DNA from: Absidia repens | Lineage: Eukaryota > Mucoromycota > Mucoromycetes > Mucorales > Cunninghamellaceae | DNA: 64,000 nucleotides | Direction: 5' to 3' | NCBI GenBank assembly: GCA_002105175.1 | Contig: MCGE01000004.1 | Location: forward strand, 62,001 to 126,000 | Part shown: positions 23,386 to 34,359 of the stretch, piece by piece | Layout: each line of letters opens with the position of its first letter | Position numbering within the stretch: position 1 is the stretch's first letter | Position numbers and translations under genes: made by a program | The notes under the pieces: model-generated | Told to the model about the DNA's origin: nothing | The model's database searches: none | Seen by the model: the letters and a program-made list of their open reading frames with translations, nothing else

Positions 23386-24005
23386 TTAAATCCCGCCCAC
23401 GTGAATATTTATTCACCCCTCTCAATTTCCGCTCTCTCTTTTTTTCATTCACTTTTTTCTTCGCCATTCGACTCTTTTGAGGTTATGTTGAACTTAGATT
23501 AGTGTCAGGACTAATTTAGAAGCGCTTTCAGCTCAGGGATTACAACATGCAAGGAAAAACCCTTTCATTTTGGATCTAGGATCTACAGTCACCATTAGCT
23601 GGCTAGTTAGCGTCTTCAGTAGCTTAGTTTGGTGTTAGTTCGTCCATAGTTTGTATCTACAATTGGATAAAGTATATATCTTTTCACATAGTTCAATAAA
23701 AAAAATGTCCCATTATTCTCTCTCATGTCTTGTACAGTACATTCCTTTTTTTACTCTCATCAGCCCACTTTTGGTTAATCTTGACTTGTTGCTATGCGGC
23801 TTAAAACATGTTTCTTTAACTGTCTCAAGCCTTTTACTGTGTACTAGGTTATTTTACAATTGTCCCTTTAGATTAGTATAAACCATTCCTCAAATCTCAC
23901 CTCAGCCCCCCCCCACATACTTTCCCCAATAGAACCTTCCAATGAACCTCTCATCATTAGTTTTAGTACTTGCCAATATGCATCAATAAAGTATGCCTTT
24001 TTATT
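23386..24005 (+). repeat. Interspersed repeat, family R1, copy B
   Basis: Begins AAATCCCGCCCACGTGAA and shows the same order of blocks as copy A: pyrimidine tract, GAGGTTATG, CAGGACTAATTTAGAAG, CATTTTGGATCTAGGATC, TAGCTTAGTTTGGTG, AATTGGATAAAGTAT, and the terminal CAATAAAGTATGCCTTTTTA. Similarity to copy C continues to about 24290. Confidence 0.8.
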
Positions 24006-24734
24006 CACCATCTTCTGACTCATCGTTGAATGCGCTATCAAACACTTTCTCTTTAATTCACTTACCATGAATACCACAACTACCACTACTCCTATCCACC
24101 CAAAAACAAACTAGGCATAACGCCTAGTTGACAGTTCTAGTTCACTTAATTCGAAGCGTGGCCCTATATCTATCCCTATCCCCCATTCATATTAATTTAC
24201 CTAGGGCCATACCTCCAGCTTAACCTCCACTAGATGGAATATATTGTATATGTTCATCTTTTTTGTTTTCTTTATCTTTTTCCATGGGATATGCTAAAAA
24301 CACCCCCCCACACACACACACATACACACAAGCATTCCATTCAAATTCAATCACTCTTTCCCAATAGAAACTAGCACACAAAGTCATTATAAAATTGTAA
24401 AATATTGCTTTGTTTATTGGTGAAAAAAAGAAGATGGGCGGAGTAGAGAGAGGGGAGAAAGGGAACAGAGAGAGAAGCTATATGTAGTAGGATTTGTAAT
24501 ATAGAAATGGAAGGTGAAAAAAAAAGAGAAGAAATATTGTAATACAAAAAAAAGAAAAAAGTAGAGAATACTATTAATAAAGAAAGGGGGGAATCAAACA
24601 AATAAATATAAAATAGCACATTTTGCATAAATAAGAGAGATCAACAAAAAAGATGTCCCTGAAATAAAGAAAATCAAAATCAAAACAAAAAAGGGGGTTT
24701 GGGTTGGGTTGGGGGGGACGAGGAAGGGTAATAA
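24006..24734. other. 3' flank of the casein kinase gene and tail of R1 copy B
   Basis: Up to about 24290 the sequence still resembles the region downstream of R1 copy C. A CA/AC-rich patch (about 24302-24330) and purine-rich sequence with AATAAA-complement motifs follow; these form the 3' flank of the minus-strand kinase gene. No gene seen. Confidence 0.55.
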
Positions 24735-26834
24735 CTAAGCAAGTGCACCACACGTCATCAAGGACATAAAACTATGCCACAAACCACGGTCATTCTTTTG
24801 CTGATGATGTTGGTATTGCTGCTGTTGTTCGGGAGATGTCAATGGAGGTATATTATCTTGATCTGCGTTACCGGCGGCGGCAGCGGCAGCGGCAGCGGCA
24901 GAAGGTTTGACGTGCAAGCCGTGTTGAGGTGATGGCGGCATCACAGGTGGTTTGGCTTCATCCATCAATGCCTGGATCGATTGGTGTTGTTGTCGATGTT
25001 GTTGCGTCGAGGTTAATCGTTTCGCCGATGCTGATGCTTGGTGTTGTTGCTGGTGGTGATGGTGAGGGGCACGTCGACCACCTTGATTTGATTCACGAGT
25101 ATGACGATGTCGGCTCATAGTCTATTCCAACCACAAAAAAAAAAAAAAAAAAGAGTGTGAGCCTATAGGATCATTCATGTACAAGAGAAACATCTTGATT
25201 TTTTTTTTTTTTTACCTCCCAGCCTTTTCCATTGTTCAATAAACACCAGTCGTATACACCGTCATCCACTTGGTTGTTGTTGCGAAGCACTTTGTTGAAG
25301 AGTTCTCGTAAGAATTCGTAATCAGGTGATTCTTCAAATCCCAATTTACGTACATACTGCAGATAGACACCAAATTCCTCTAAAAAAAACAAAGCGAGTC
25401 AGTTAGAGCCAAAGAGAATCCATTCATTCATTCATGCCTTTTTCTTACCTGGCTGGCCTTCACATAGTTCTTTGATTGGCGTCGATTGTTTCTTTTCACC
25501 AATTTTTTCGTACTTTTGTTTGTTTGTTGCTGCCTTTAAGCCTTGCCACGGTAGAGATCCACGTAAGAAATACATAAACACATGGCCAAGCGATTCCAAA
25601 TCATCACGTCTTGATTGTTCTATAAACGAGCAGTGAGTGAATAAAAATAGGAATTTGTTTTGTTTTTGTTTTTTCTTACCTCGACCTAAATGGGTATTGA
25701 TGCTCATGTAACGTGCAGTGCCCGATAAACTTTTGCGTTCCCGGTAGGGTATGTGTTGTTTTGTCTTTGGGTCCCGGTAATGTTTTGCCATGCCATAGTC
25801 GATCATAAATACGGTATTTGCACATTTGGACCCAGGACGCCCAATCAAAAAATTGTCGGGTTTGATATCACTAATAATAAATAAATAAACTGAATAAACG
25901 ATTCCTTAAATAAAAAAAAAAAAAGAGGAAAGAGTTATGCATATACTTCTTACCGATAGATAAGACTTCGTTCATGGACATTTTCCACTCGGTAAAGCTA
26001 TAAAAATAAGGTAAGTAAAGAAGATTTTACAACAAGGGGACCAAATGGGAGAAGAGGAGGAAAAATAATATATAAAGTTGAGATAAACACTGAATGATTA
26101 TAAAGGAGATGGAAATCCATCAAGGTATATGGTTGAATCAACAGGTCAAACCAAAAAAAAAAGGGGGGGAGAAACAAAAAGAAAAGAGGAATCAAGGGGA
26201 GACGGATGAGTGTGTCCTTACCATTTGTTTTGCCAACATAGCCACTGTCTTTATGGAGAATTTCCGTCCACACATATCAAACAAATCTTCCAAGCTAGGG
26301 CCCAATAAATCAATGACCAAGATATTATGTAACCCTTCTTGACCGTAGTAGTAAGCAGCTGCCACTCCCTCTATATCATCATCAAAAATAAAATAACCAT
26401 TTGGCAAGTCAAAAACAGAAACAAAAACAAAAAAGTTCATTGGAGAAGGGGTCCGTCCTTACGTAGTCCAGCTAGAATCTTGTAAGTACGATATTCGTCC
26501 CGTAATTGCGGAGCATCCGACTTTCTTGGTTCGAACTTGATCGCCACTGACTGATTGTTCAAAAGGTTCGTTCCTGAAAGAAAAAACAAAAACAAAAAGA
26601 GAAGGAGAGAGAGAAATGAGTTTGCAAACAAGAAACAAATACAAAGGTTAGCCTATGCTGCTGCTGTTGCTGTTGCTGCTGCTGCTGTTATTAGAATCTA
26701 CTTTGCTTACCTTCATATAATACACCAAAGCTACCTTCCCCTAACTTTTTCCCTACTTTGTAATGGACACCAACAACATTGTTAGCAGAAGAAGAATGAT
26801 GTTGGCTGGACGTGGAAGGCTGATGACTGGTCAT
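24735..26834 (-). CDS. YCK1: Casein kinase I, yeast Yck1/Yck2 type
   Basis: Serine/threonine kinase of the plasma-membrane casein kinase I group. Eight exons on minus: 26834-26711, 26573-26463, 26370-26222, 25997-25954, 25870-25680, 25619-25449, 25379-25216, 25121-24735; 1341 nt, 446 residues, all junctions in frame. Motifs: glycine loop [17 protein letters not shown] lysine, [12 protein letters not shown] (Tyr in place of the HRD His, as in yeast Yck proteins), [19 protein letters not shown] (DYG instead of DFG), [16 protein letters not shown], and the family-specific [18 protein letters not shown]. The C-terminal 125 residues are His/Gln/Ala-rich and end LMTCGALA, with one Cys five residues from the end rather than the terminal Cys-Cys that yeast Yck1/2 use for palmitoylation. 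Shares an upstream region with the small plus-strand gene at 27387. Confidence 0.93.
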
Positions 26835-27386
26835 ACACGGTTGTTATGGTTGATGGAAGAAGGGACGGAGAGATGTGTGAATGTGTCAATGATAGATGAT
26901 TAAAAGACGAGAATGAGAAGAAAAGAAAGGAGGAATAGAAGGATATAAAAAAATGCAAATATGGCACTATCCAATGGTGAACAAGTTGATGGGAAAAGAA
27001 AAGAGAGAGAAGAAAAAAAAAAACAGAAAAAAAAGGGGGGAAAGAAAGGGAGGGAGGTGAGTGGAGAGTGAAAATCTTCCAAAAAGGAATGCGTCGGTTA
27101 TTTAAAAATCTGACACACTGGTTCAAAAATACACGTGTTGGATCACCTCTTGTAAGTCAACGGAGTTGCTGTTGGTAACCAGTGCGCTGGGAAAAATTTA
27201 CCCACTCTTTTCAAAAACCAATCACAAGATCAAAGTCCTTCATTTCACCGCTCCAGAGTCAGAGAGGGTAAGTTCTGCATAAAATGCATGAAGTCAATGA
27301 CTTATATAAACCTGGACTTGCGCTGAAAACCGACGAATTTTTTCTCCATCTTTTATCTTATTTTATATATAATTATATTTTACAAA
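26835..27386. other. Shared divergent upstream region (casein kinase / small protein)
   Basis: About 550 bp between two divergent start codons. A TATA-like CTTATATAAACC at 27301-27312 lies about 80 bases before the plus-strand start at 27387. Purine-rich sequence (about 26900-27060) would be the pyrimidine-rich leader of the kinase on the other strand. Confidence 0.5.
27302..27310 (+). promoter_or_regulatory. TATA-like box for the 27387 gene
   Basis: TTATATAAA about 80 bases before the start codon, a typical spacing in this window (compare GPD1 and the 44633 gene). Confidence 0.45.
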
Positions 27387-27757
27387 ATGGTTGACAAAAG
27401 TCAAAATGCATCTGGAGTATGTATACTAGTTATTTAAATATTTATATATATATACTCACAGCTTTTCTTTAAAAACCAATGATATAGGCTCCTACGGAAC
27501 AAAAGAAGTATAGTAAATGGAGGCGAGGCAGTCAAATGGCTTCTGAAAGAGACATGAATGGGATTCGCTCAAGAACCTCCACTGGATTTTCAACTGCAGC
27601 TGCTAGATTCGACGATACTTGGGGTAATAATGCCTTTACTGAAACTGGGTTTACTGAAGTGGGTTATTCTGAAACAGTGAATAACAATGATGACACTACA
27701 CTTAAAGATACTTTAAAGGACAGCGACGCTTTGAAAAATTCCAATGTTGGAAAATAA
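27387..27757 (+). CDS. Small polar protein of unknown function (99 aa)
   Basis: Two exons: 27387-27416 (MVDKSQNASG) and 27488-27757; 300 nt. The intron has GTATGT and ATAG ends and is 71 nt. The protein is hydrophilic, with a basic patch near residues 14-23 (QKKYSKWRRGSQ), Ser/Thr-rich middle and two similar phrases, TETGFTEVGYSET. It ends LKDTLKDSDALKNSN. No signal peptide or membrane segment. A TATA-like box sits about 80 bases upstream and a poly(A)-like AATAAATAAATC follows the stop. I do not recognise the family. The intron, promoter and frame support a real gene. Confidence 0.65.
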
Positions 27758-27924
27758 TTCCTTTTCTCCCTTCCCCCCTCCCCTCTCTCAATAAATAAAT
27801 CAAATAAATATAAAAAGTACAAATTGTTTATTAGGATGATTTGATATACTACAAAAAAAGTAAAATTAATGCAGCGGTGTTTAGAATGATGATTTGTCCC
27901 AAAAAGTTTTTTCGTTTTTTTTTG

Positions 27925-29434
27925 TTAGGCAGGGGTGGCAGTGTTAGTGGTTGGAAGTGGTGGATGACAATCGTCATCATGGTAAGTGGGTTGTTGTGTT
28001 GAGGCTTCTGCAGCTTCCTCATCCAAACAAAAGTTACGATTGTGTCTTAAAATACGACTGTTATAAGGACTCCCCCTTCATACAGTGGTGGGTAATATTG
28101 TCTATAAGCAAAGAAAGCACATATGACACCTAGCATATAATAATGTTTATTCAGTACATGAATAAAAAAATTCATGCTTTCTTTTTTTTGTCAACGTTTT
28201 TTACCAACAATGCCACCAATTAAAATGTCACTCCAATGATGGCGGTAGTCTCTAAATCTTGAAATACCAATAAGAAGCGCACCGAGGATCGGGATCCAAA
28301 AAATGAATATTTTCAACGTACGCTGTCAAAATAAACGAAAATATGAGTGAACTCTACCATGACAATACATATTTTATATAATTTTTACATACCCCTTCTC
28401 CTTTTTGATCGAATAAATTGAATTTGCCTCCCAAGTATAGTGAAAAATAGGTCAATCCGGCAAATGAAACTAAAAGACAAGAAAAAAAAAAGTTACACGA
28501 CTGATCGGTTGATCGGTGATTTTTTTTTGCATAAACTTTAATATTTCGTCCTTTACATGAGGTATGACCCGAGAAAAAAGACTTGAATCCGTCAATCATG
28601 ATGTCAGTATTGGAGTCCACAGTACAGATGGTATAATTCGATAATCCTATTGGCGGGTCATGTGCATCTGCAGGTGGTTGACATCGGTGCAAAAAATCAG
28701 GTCGTGGTCTTCCTACGGTTATCTTTATTATTTGATCATGGGCGTGGCACAAAAAATAAAAGAAAAAAATGATGAATCAGTTGAGTGTGTTTCCATGCAA
28801 TGTATGCCTACTTTTCTTTTCTTCTTTCTTTTTTCACCCTAAGGGACATGCCAAGAAAAAAAAATAGACTCATATTAGACTAGTATCCTATGTGTGTCAC
28901 TTTTCTTTTTTTAATACTGCTGACATACTTTGTAACATCGGTTAACATGGCACAAATGGTCAGTGATAGACAAAGGCCTATTATCATATAGTTAGCACAA
29001 AAAAAAAAAAGGAGCGCCGATCAAAAGTTGGGGGCGTTTTTTGTTCTATAATACCTAGTAAGCCATGGTTTAAATCCAGTGAGCTTTTATAATGAAAGAT
29101 AGCAATGACGGCAATGACGATCGCAGGAATGACAAAGCATATAATCTAAAGTACAATTCTTATGAATATCATTTATTTACTACCTCCCATCATCCATCAC
29201 CGTATATACTGGTTTTTTTTTTTTTTTTTACCGCCAATAGCCAGACGGGCACAGAATCATGGGTGAGTAAGTATACATCAAGCTGGGGTCAGTTAAAGAA
29301 AATTCTCGATGATAAGGCTCAACATTGTCAATGGTGAACCACACTACTGCCATGATGATAACAATGACCCAGTCCACCAAGTACGAATAGATGATGGGTC
29401 TGGCTCTAGATGATCTCCAAGAATCTGGTATCAT
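27925..29434 (-). CDS. DPP1: PAP2-family lipid phosphate phosphatase (DPP1/LPP type), apparent frameshifts
   Basis: Membrane phosphatase of diacylglycerol pyrophosphate/phosphatidate. Minus exons: 29434-29232, 29145-29055, 28977-28929, 28722-28557, 28469-28393, 28322-28205, 28129-27925. All three PAP2 motifs are present: KITVGRPRPDF, FFSGHTS and SRFRDYRHHWSD, with hydrophobic segments IIMAVVWF and IICFVIPAIVIAVIAIF. Three places need one extra base to keep the family reading frame: at GGG 29261-29263 (FSLTDPSLMYTYSP then HDSVPVWLLA), at the exon 3 donor near 28928, and at CCCCC 28072-28076 (YYPPLYEG then PYNSRILRHNRN). With one base restored at each, the gene would encode about 303 residues, near the 289 of yeast Dpp1. 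Because motifs are intact and the breaks mostly fall in homopolymers, I favour sequence error over a pseudogene. The start at 29434 is the first ATG before the first membrane segment but is not certain. Confidence 0.8.
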
Positions 29435-29958
29435 TTCATGTACAGTAATAAGAAGGAAAAAAATGGGGTTCCGGGTGAATAAAAATGAAAAGAAGAGAAG
29501 CGAAAGAAAGACAGAACAAAGTGTCGTGTTTTATATATTCCCTATAATCATAGCTGTTTGTTTAGTATATTAAACTCAAGTCATGTGTAATCGTGTACAA
29601 AAAAGTGAGTGAGCTGGTAGTGGCACGCTATTCCCATATCTGGGAAACAGAAGCAAAATTGAAACTCAGTTAATAAACGCCATGACCTCTGACCTCTTCA
29701 TGGGACTGGCCGCCTTTTATTATGGGTGATGTATTGGGAAGGTTGGCTGGGCAAGCCTTTTTCAGAACGAGCGGCGATCTGAACTGCTGACAAATTTGGG
29801 CAATATCTTATCTCTCGTTTTCTGCATGCCGGCCAATCAAATCACATACACTCACAAAAAAAAAAAAAAAAACAAAAAAAAAAATAAGCTTCACAGGATT
29901 TTTTTTCTTTTTTTTTTCTGTTCTTTCCGCTTTTTTTTTTTCCAATTGTTATTATACC
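29435..29958. other. Divergent upstream region of DPP1 and adenylate kinase
   Basis: About 520 bp between divergent starts. T- and A-rich tracts (29855-29945) form the probable leader of the adenylate kinase gene. No coding signal. Confidence 0.5.
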
Positions 29959-31208
29959 ATGTCGATCGCTTTACGCAATCTTTTTAAACAACAGATTCGC
30001 TCCTACCACGATTGTCCTATCAACGCTATGCAACCTTTACGATTATTACTTCTTGGATGTCCTGTAAGTTGTTATGAAACCCTTGTGTGCGTGGGAAAAC
30101 ATCAAACCGTCGTCGTTATCGAGGTAGCATCATATGCCTATCTATATATACTCATGTCTCTTTATTTCTATTTTGGTAGGGATCGGGAAAAGGAACACAA
30201 TCAGAGAGGTTGAAAACCAACTTTGGTGTCAGCCATTTGTCTAGTGGTGATATGCTACGAAAGAACATCAATCAACAATCGTTTATTGGCCAACAAGCCG
30301 CTGAATATGTCTCCCAAGGTCAATTGGTACCCGATGATCTTCTTGTTTCTTTGGTTGATCGTGAGCTTGCTCAAGTGGGTGGGGTAAGAACGTTTTTTAT
30401 ATATATAACATGACACTCAACGTACATACGCACTTTATTAACCTTCCCTACTTTTTTTTTTTTTTTTTTTTTCTGGGTGGTGGTGTTTGGATAGCATAAT
30501 TGGCTTTTAGACGGCTTTCCTCGCACAGTGAACCAAGCACAAGCTTTGGACACGACGCTCAATCAATTGATGCAACCCTTGAATTTGGTGATCAACTTGG
30601 AAGTACCGGAAGAAGTGATTTTGGATAGAATCATGGGTAAGTCAATCAAATAAACGCATGGAGACGGTTAGCGGTGGGGGAGGGATGGGGTTGGAGAACT
30701 TCCAGCTCAAAACGCACACACTGACCTTTCTTCTTCTCTCTTTTTTTTTTTTTTTTTTTGTAATAGATCGATGGGTACATGTGCCTTCCGGTCGTGTGTA
30801 CAATTTATCTTACAACCCCCGCGTGTAGCAGGATTGGATGATGTGACGGGTGAGCCATTGTCGAAACGTCCTGACGATTGTCCTGAAGTGTTTCGGGTAC
30901 GCATGCAACAACATCAAGAAATGGCCGAGCCGCTTTTGAACCATTACCGTGCGATTGCCGTCACCGTCAGAGGCAATACAAGCGATGCCATCTATCCTCA
31001 GATTGAAAGGGAAATCGTCAATCGATTGGGGCTACTTCCGGGAACATCAGCAGCAGCAGCAACAGAAACAAGTATGCCATCAGCGCCATTGGGAGCGGTA
31101 GCAGCAAAATTCCATCAACGCAACATACAACAACAGCAACAACAACAACAAACAGATGCAGACGTGGTGGTGATGGAGGAACAAGTGGTCGCTGGTGTGG
31201 CTCAATAA
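29959..31208 (+). CDS. ADK2: AK3-type adenylate kinase (GTP:AMP phosphotransferase), one apparent frameshift
   Basis: Transfers phosphate from a nucleoside triphosphate to AMP; AK3/Adk2 members work in mitochondria, and the N-terminus (MSIALRNLFKQQIRSYH) is a plausible import signal. Exons: 29959-30063, 30180-30383, 30495-30636, 30767-31208. Motifs: GCPGSGKGTQSERL (P-loop split by intron 1), SSGDMLR, DGFPRT, and the short LID SGRVYN...DDVTGEPLSKRPDD, which lacks the four-Cys zinc site, as in AK3. After LSYN the frame meets a stop, GTG TAG, at CCCCC 30816-30820. One more C gives NPPRVAGLDD and an open frame to the TAA at 31208 (about 297 residues). The C-terminal tail adds a Gln run and is longer than in animal AK3. 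Probably an undercalled homopolymer rather than a dead gene. Confidence 0.87.
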
Positions 31209-32394
31209 ATATGGGTCATTTGGCTTTTAGTTTAGTATTTATTCATACCATATCAATGAGTATTGTCGTATATATCCCCCCTTCCGTCTCCCCACCTCCA
31301 ACCTTTTCCCCTCCCTTTCATTTGTTCTTCTATTTGACCTCACTCCCTTTTTATACATATTCTCTTTTTTCTCACCCCTTTTCCATCCGATATACATAGT
31401 TTCTTTTATTTAGTTATATCATTCCATTGACTGAACTTTATTTTCTAGTGTACATTTTTTTAATAAACGGTAGTTCAATCAATTTATTTTGTGTCAATAT
31501 GTGTGTGTGTATGTGTATGTGAAAATGTTGTATGGGATGTCTCCTTTATTTTATATAGACGCAATCGGGGTCCATATATGTTTTGTGGGCGTAGAATTTT
31601 TAGACAGCCAGGAAAACAAGATGTTACTGGCATGGATAGGAGGGTTAGTGAACTATAAATTCTCAATAAAATGAAATTCTTTTTTCTTTTTTGTTTATGT
31701 GTAAACAATGTTGTATAGAAATGTCTCCTTTGTATTGTATATAGTATAGCTGGGGTCAATGTGTGTTAATGAGCATAGAAATTTGAGACAGGAAGGAAAT
31801 ATGGGGTATCATATTGTGAAGGGTGGGTGATGGGTATAAAGGGGCACGTGGAAGGGGCATTTTTATTTTACTTTTTATTTGGGAGGGGGATAATGTAAAT
31901 AATGCATACGTTTTTCATGCATCATGCCGAACTACCGATCATGAAACTATTAATCAAAGACAATGAAGAAGGCAACATGGCAAAATATCTTTTTTATTTT
32001 TATTTTTTAATTTTATTGGAACTGGTGTAAACGACAAAAATGACTGACTATTGGGTACGTGTGTCCGTAGGGAGAAAGCGATGGTGTATGATGTGATTTT
32101 AGCATTGGGCAGAATGATATATGAAAAAAAAAGCAATACATATGCAATAAAAAACGATCATGGAATGAAGGAGACACATATAATAAAACTACAATAGACA
32201 AATGAGACGCAACGTAAAAAAATATGTTTTATTAAAGGGAAAATTGTACACATGGAAGAATAATAGTTGTGGAAAAGAAAAAGAGCAAAAGGGAATGGAC
32301 TAAAAAAAATAATCAGTAGTAGTAGATAGTAAAAAAATAAAATAAAAGTAAACTAAGTCTTGATTTAATAATACAAGATGTACAAAAGGTGTGG

Positions 32395-32427
<33 letters not shown>

Positions 32428-32476
32428 GTGAATAATGCATAGAATGTGAAAGGAAAAGAAGGGGACACTAAAAAAT
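31209..32476. other. Convergent 3' region, adenylate kinase and J-domain gene
   Basis: About 1.27 kb between two stop codons facing each other. Pyrimidine-rich 3' flank of the kinase, AATAAACGG near 31461, a GT/TG patch near 31497-31520 and, on the right, an ATA trinucleotide repeat (32397-32426). No gene seen. Confidence 0.6.
32397..32426. repeat. ATA/TAA trinucleotide microsatellite
   Basis: About ten tandem ATA units in the 3' flank of the minus-strand J-domain gene. Confidence 0.85.
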
Positions 32477-34093
32477 CTAATTTTCGCCAGATTGAGTGAT
32501 TCGACGATTGGGATCGATCAATGCTTGAGCAGGTTCCATGTCATCCAAATCACCTAGCGTCGATACCATCATGATACAAGGAAGGCAGCATCCACAACAG
32601 CAGGTCACCACGGCCAAGACAATAAAGATAGGAACAAACACCGTAGCCATACTAACAGGCCAAACTCCATCTAGGCGCCTGGCCACCAATCCCACAAGGG
32701 CGTAAAGAAGAGCACCTACCACAACAAATACCACCATACCAACAATGACCGTCATTTTGCCTTGTTGAGCGACTTCAGGTTGAGGTAAGCGGTTGTACCG
32801 GCGATAGCTAAGACCAAGCTGAACAGCATATTTGACGGCAACAAGATAAAGAGGGATAAACACCACGCCCCATGAGCAGGTAATCGTTCCATCAATTCGC
32901 ACAGCAATCAGCACAAACAAAATCAGACGGAGAGCAAAGAACCAGAACTTGTGGAAGAGCAAAGACAAGCCATGAGACGCAAGCACACCGAATGACACCT
33001 TACCAGCTCCTCCCTGTTCCCCTTGAGCATCCAGAGAGAGTTGTTGATGGATGGCGATCACGGTGATGGTATAATCCGTCAAGGTCAACAAGAAATTGAG
33101 GCCTTCCAGAATAAAGTAAGGAATAAAGATGACGGCAGCAGACCACGAAACGATTTGATCCAGAGCAATCACAATGAAGATTTGGAAGAGGAGCGCCAAA
33201 ATAAAGTACACCATAAAGAGGCCTCGTGTAAGCCAGCGCATCCATTGTTTTGTTTTCCGTTCCTGTTGTCGTCGTTTGCCTTCCTCATCCAATCCGCCAT
33301 CACTATTGTTGTTGTCATCCATGGCTTCGTCATGTTGTTGATACCGTCGTCGTCTTCCACTGTCATGATCATCGGCATCGTGGTCATTGTCATCGTCGTC
33401 GTCAGAAGAGGTGGAGAGAATGAAACGCCCGAGGGCGTAGAATAAAAACACATCGATAAGCCATAGAGGAACCCATACAGTCGCCCAAGCCCAGTTAACC
33501 CGTCCGTCGATTTTGACCGCCAAAAAGGAAAAGAAGATAATCAATAGCACCAGTATTAAATCCATCACCAACACCACCGTACAGATCATGGACTCGATCT
33601 CTGGGTTGAATAACGGCGAGGCCATAGTGCCCATCATTTGTAGTCCAAGTTCACCATATCGGTCGTATACTTTTCGTTTTTGTTCGTCCCCTAGTACCTA
33701 TTAAAATATAAACAAATACAAAAAACGGGGTTTTTGAGTTCAGGCTGCGTAAATACATATTAGGCTTGGCATCTTGACCTATTGTTGGTCTTACCTCATA
33801 CGCATGGCTAATATCCTTGAACTACAAAAAACAATAAAATACAAACGTCAGTATAGTATACTGGCCCGGGGGGGGATAGTTTTGAAACTTACTTGATCAG
33901 CGCTGTCAGGGTTTTTATCAGGATGGTATCGTAAAGCAAGCCGTCTATAAGCCTTAAGAAAATAAAAATAGAACTGGAGTTAGCAAACACGAATTTGTAT
34001 AAAAAAATGCCAACTCACCTTTTTGATTTCTTCAGGTGTGGCTGATTTGCTGATTCCCAAAGTTTCGTATAGACCCGTTGTATTTCTATCCAT
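32477..34093 (-). CDS. J-domain protein fused to a TMEM185-like polytopic membrane region
   Basis: Four minus exons: 34093-34019, 33952-33893, 33821-33795, 33697-32477; 1383 nt, 460 residues. The first 65 residues are a J domain (LYETLGISKSATPEEIKK, YRRLALRYHPDKNP with the HPD triad at about 35-37, then VLGDEQKRKVYDRYGELG). The rest is a polytopic membrane protein with about eight hydrophobic segments. It contains three copies of a unit VKIDGRVNWAWATVWVPLW / VRIDGTITCSWGVVFIPLY / RRLDGVWPVSMATVFVPIF, the pattern of the TMEM185 (Tmemb_185A) family. An acidic, His/Asn-rich loop (about 170-225) separates segments 2 and 3. The HPD faces the cytosol or lumen depending on topology, which I cannot fix. 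Presumably recruits Hsp70 to a membrane. Start chosen because it begins the J domain directly. Confidence 0.88.
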
Positions 34094-34359
34094 AATGGCG
34101 TGATAAAAAAAGAAAAAAAGTCGAATAAGAAAGAAATGAGAGGAGGTAAAGTTTTTTTTTTTTTTTTGACTTTCCTTACTATTTTTCAATCGCCGACCCT
34201 GACAGGAGAAGACGGAGGGCAGTGCCAACAATCACACACACAAAAAAAAAAGAGAGGATCAAATATAGATAAATATAGATAACACGTTTTCATTTATTTT
34301 GTTCATTCAACCCAAAATATGCAACAGCATAACAAATAATCAAATAAACTATCTAATAA

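Noticed and set aside
27925..29434. DPP1 locus as a true pseudogene
   Set aside because: All three catalytic motifs and the C-terminal tail are intact once single bases at homopolymers are considered, and PDI and adenylate kinase show the same kind of break.
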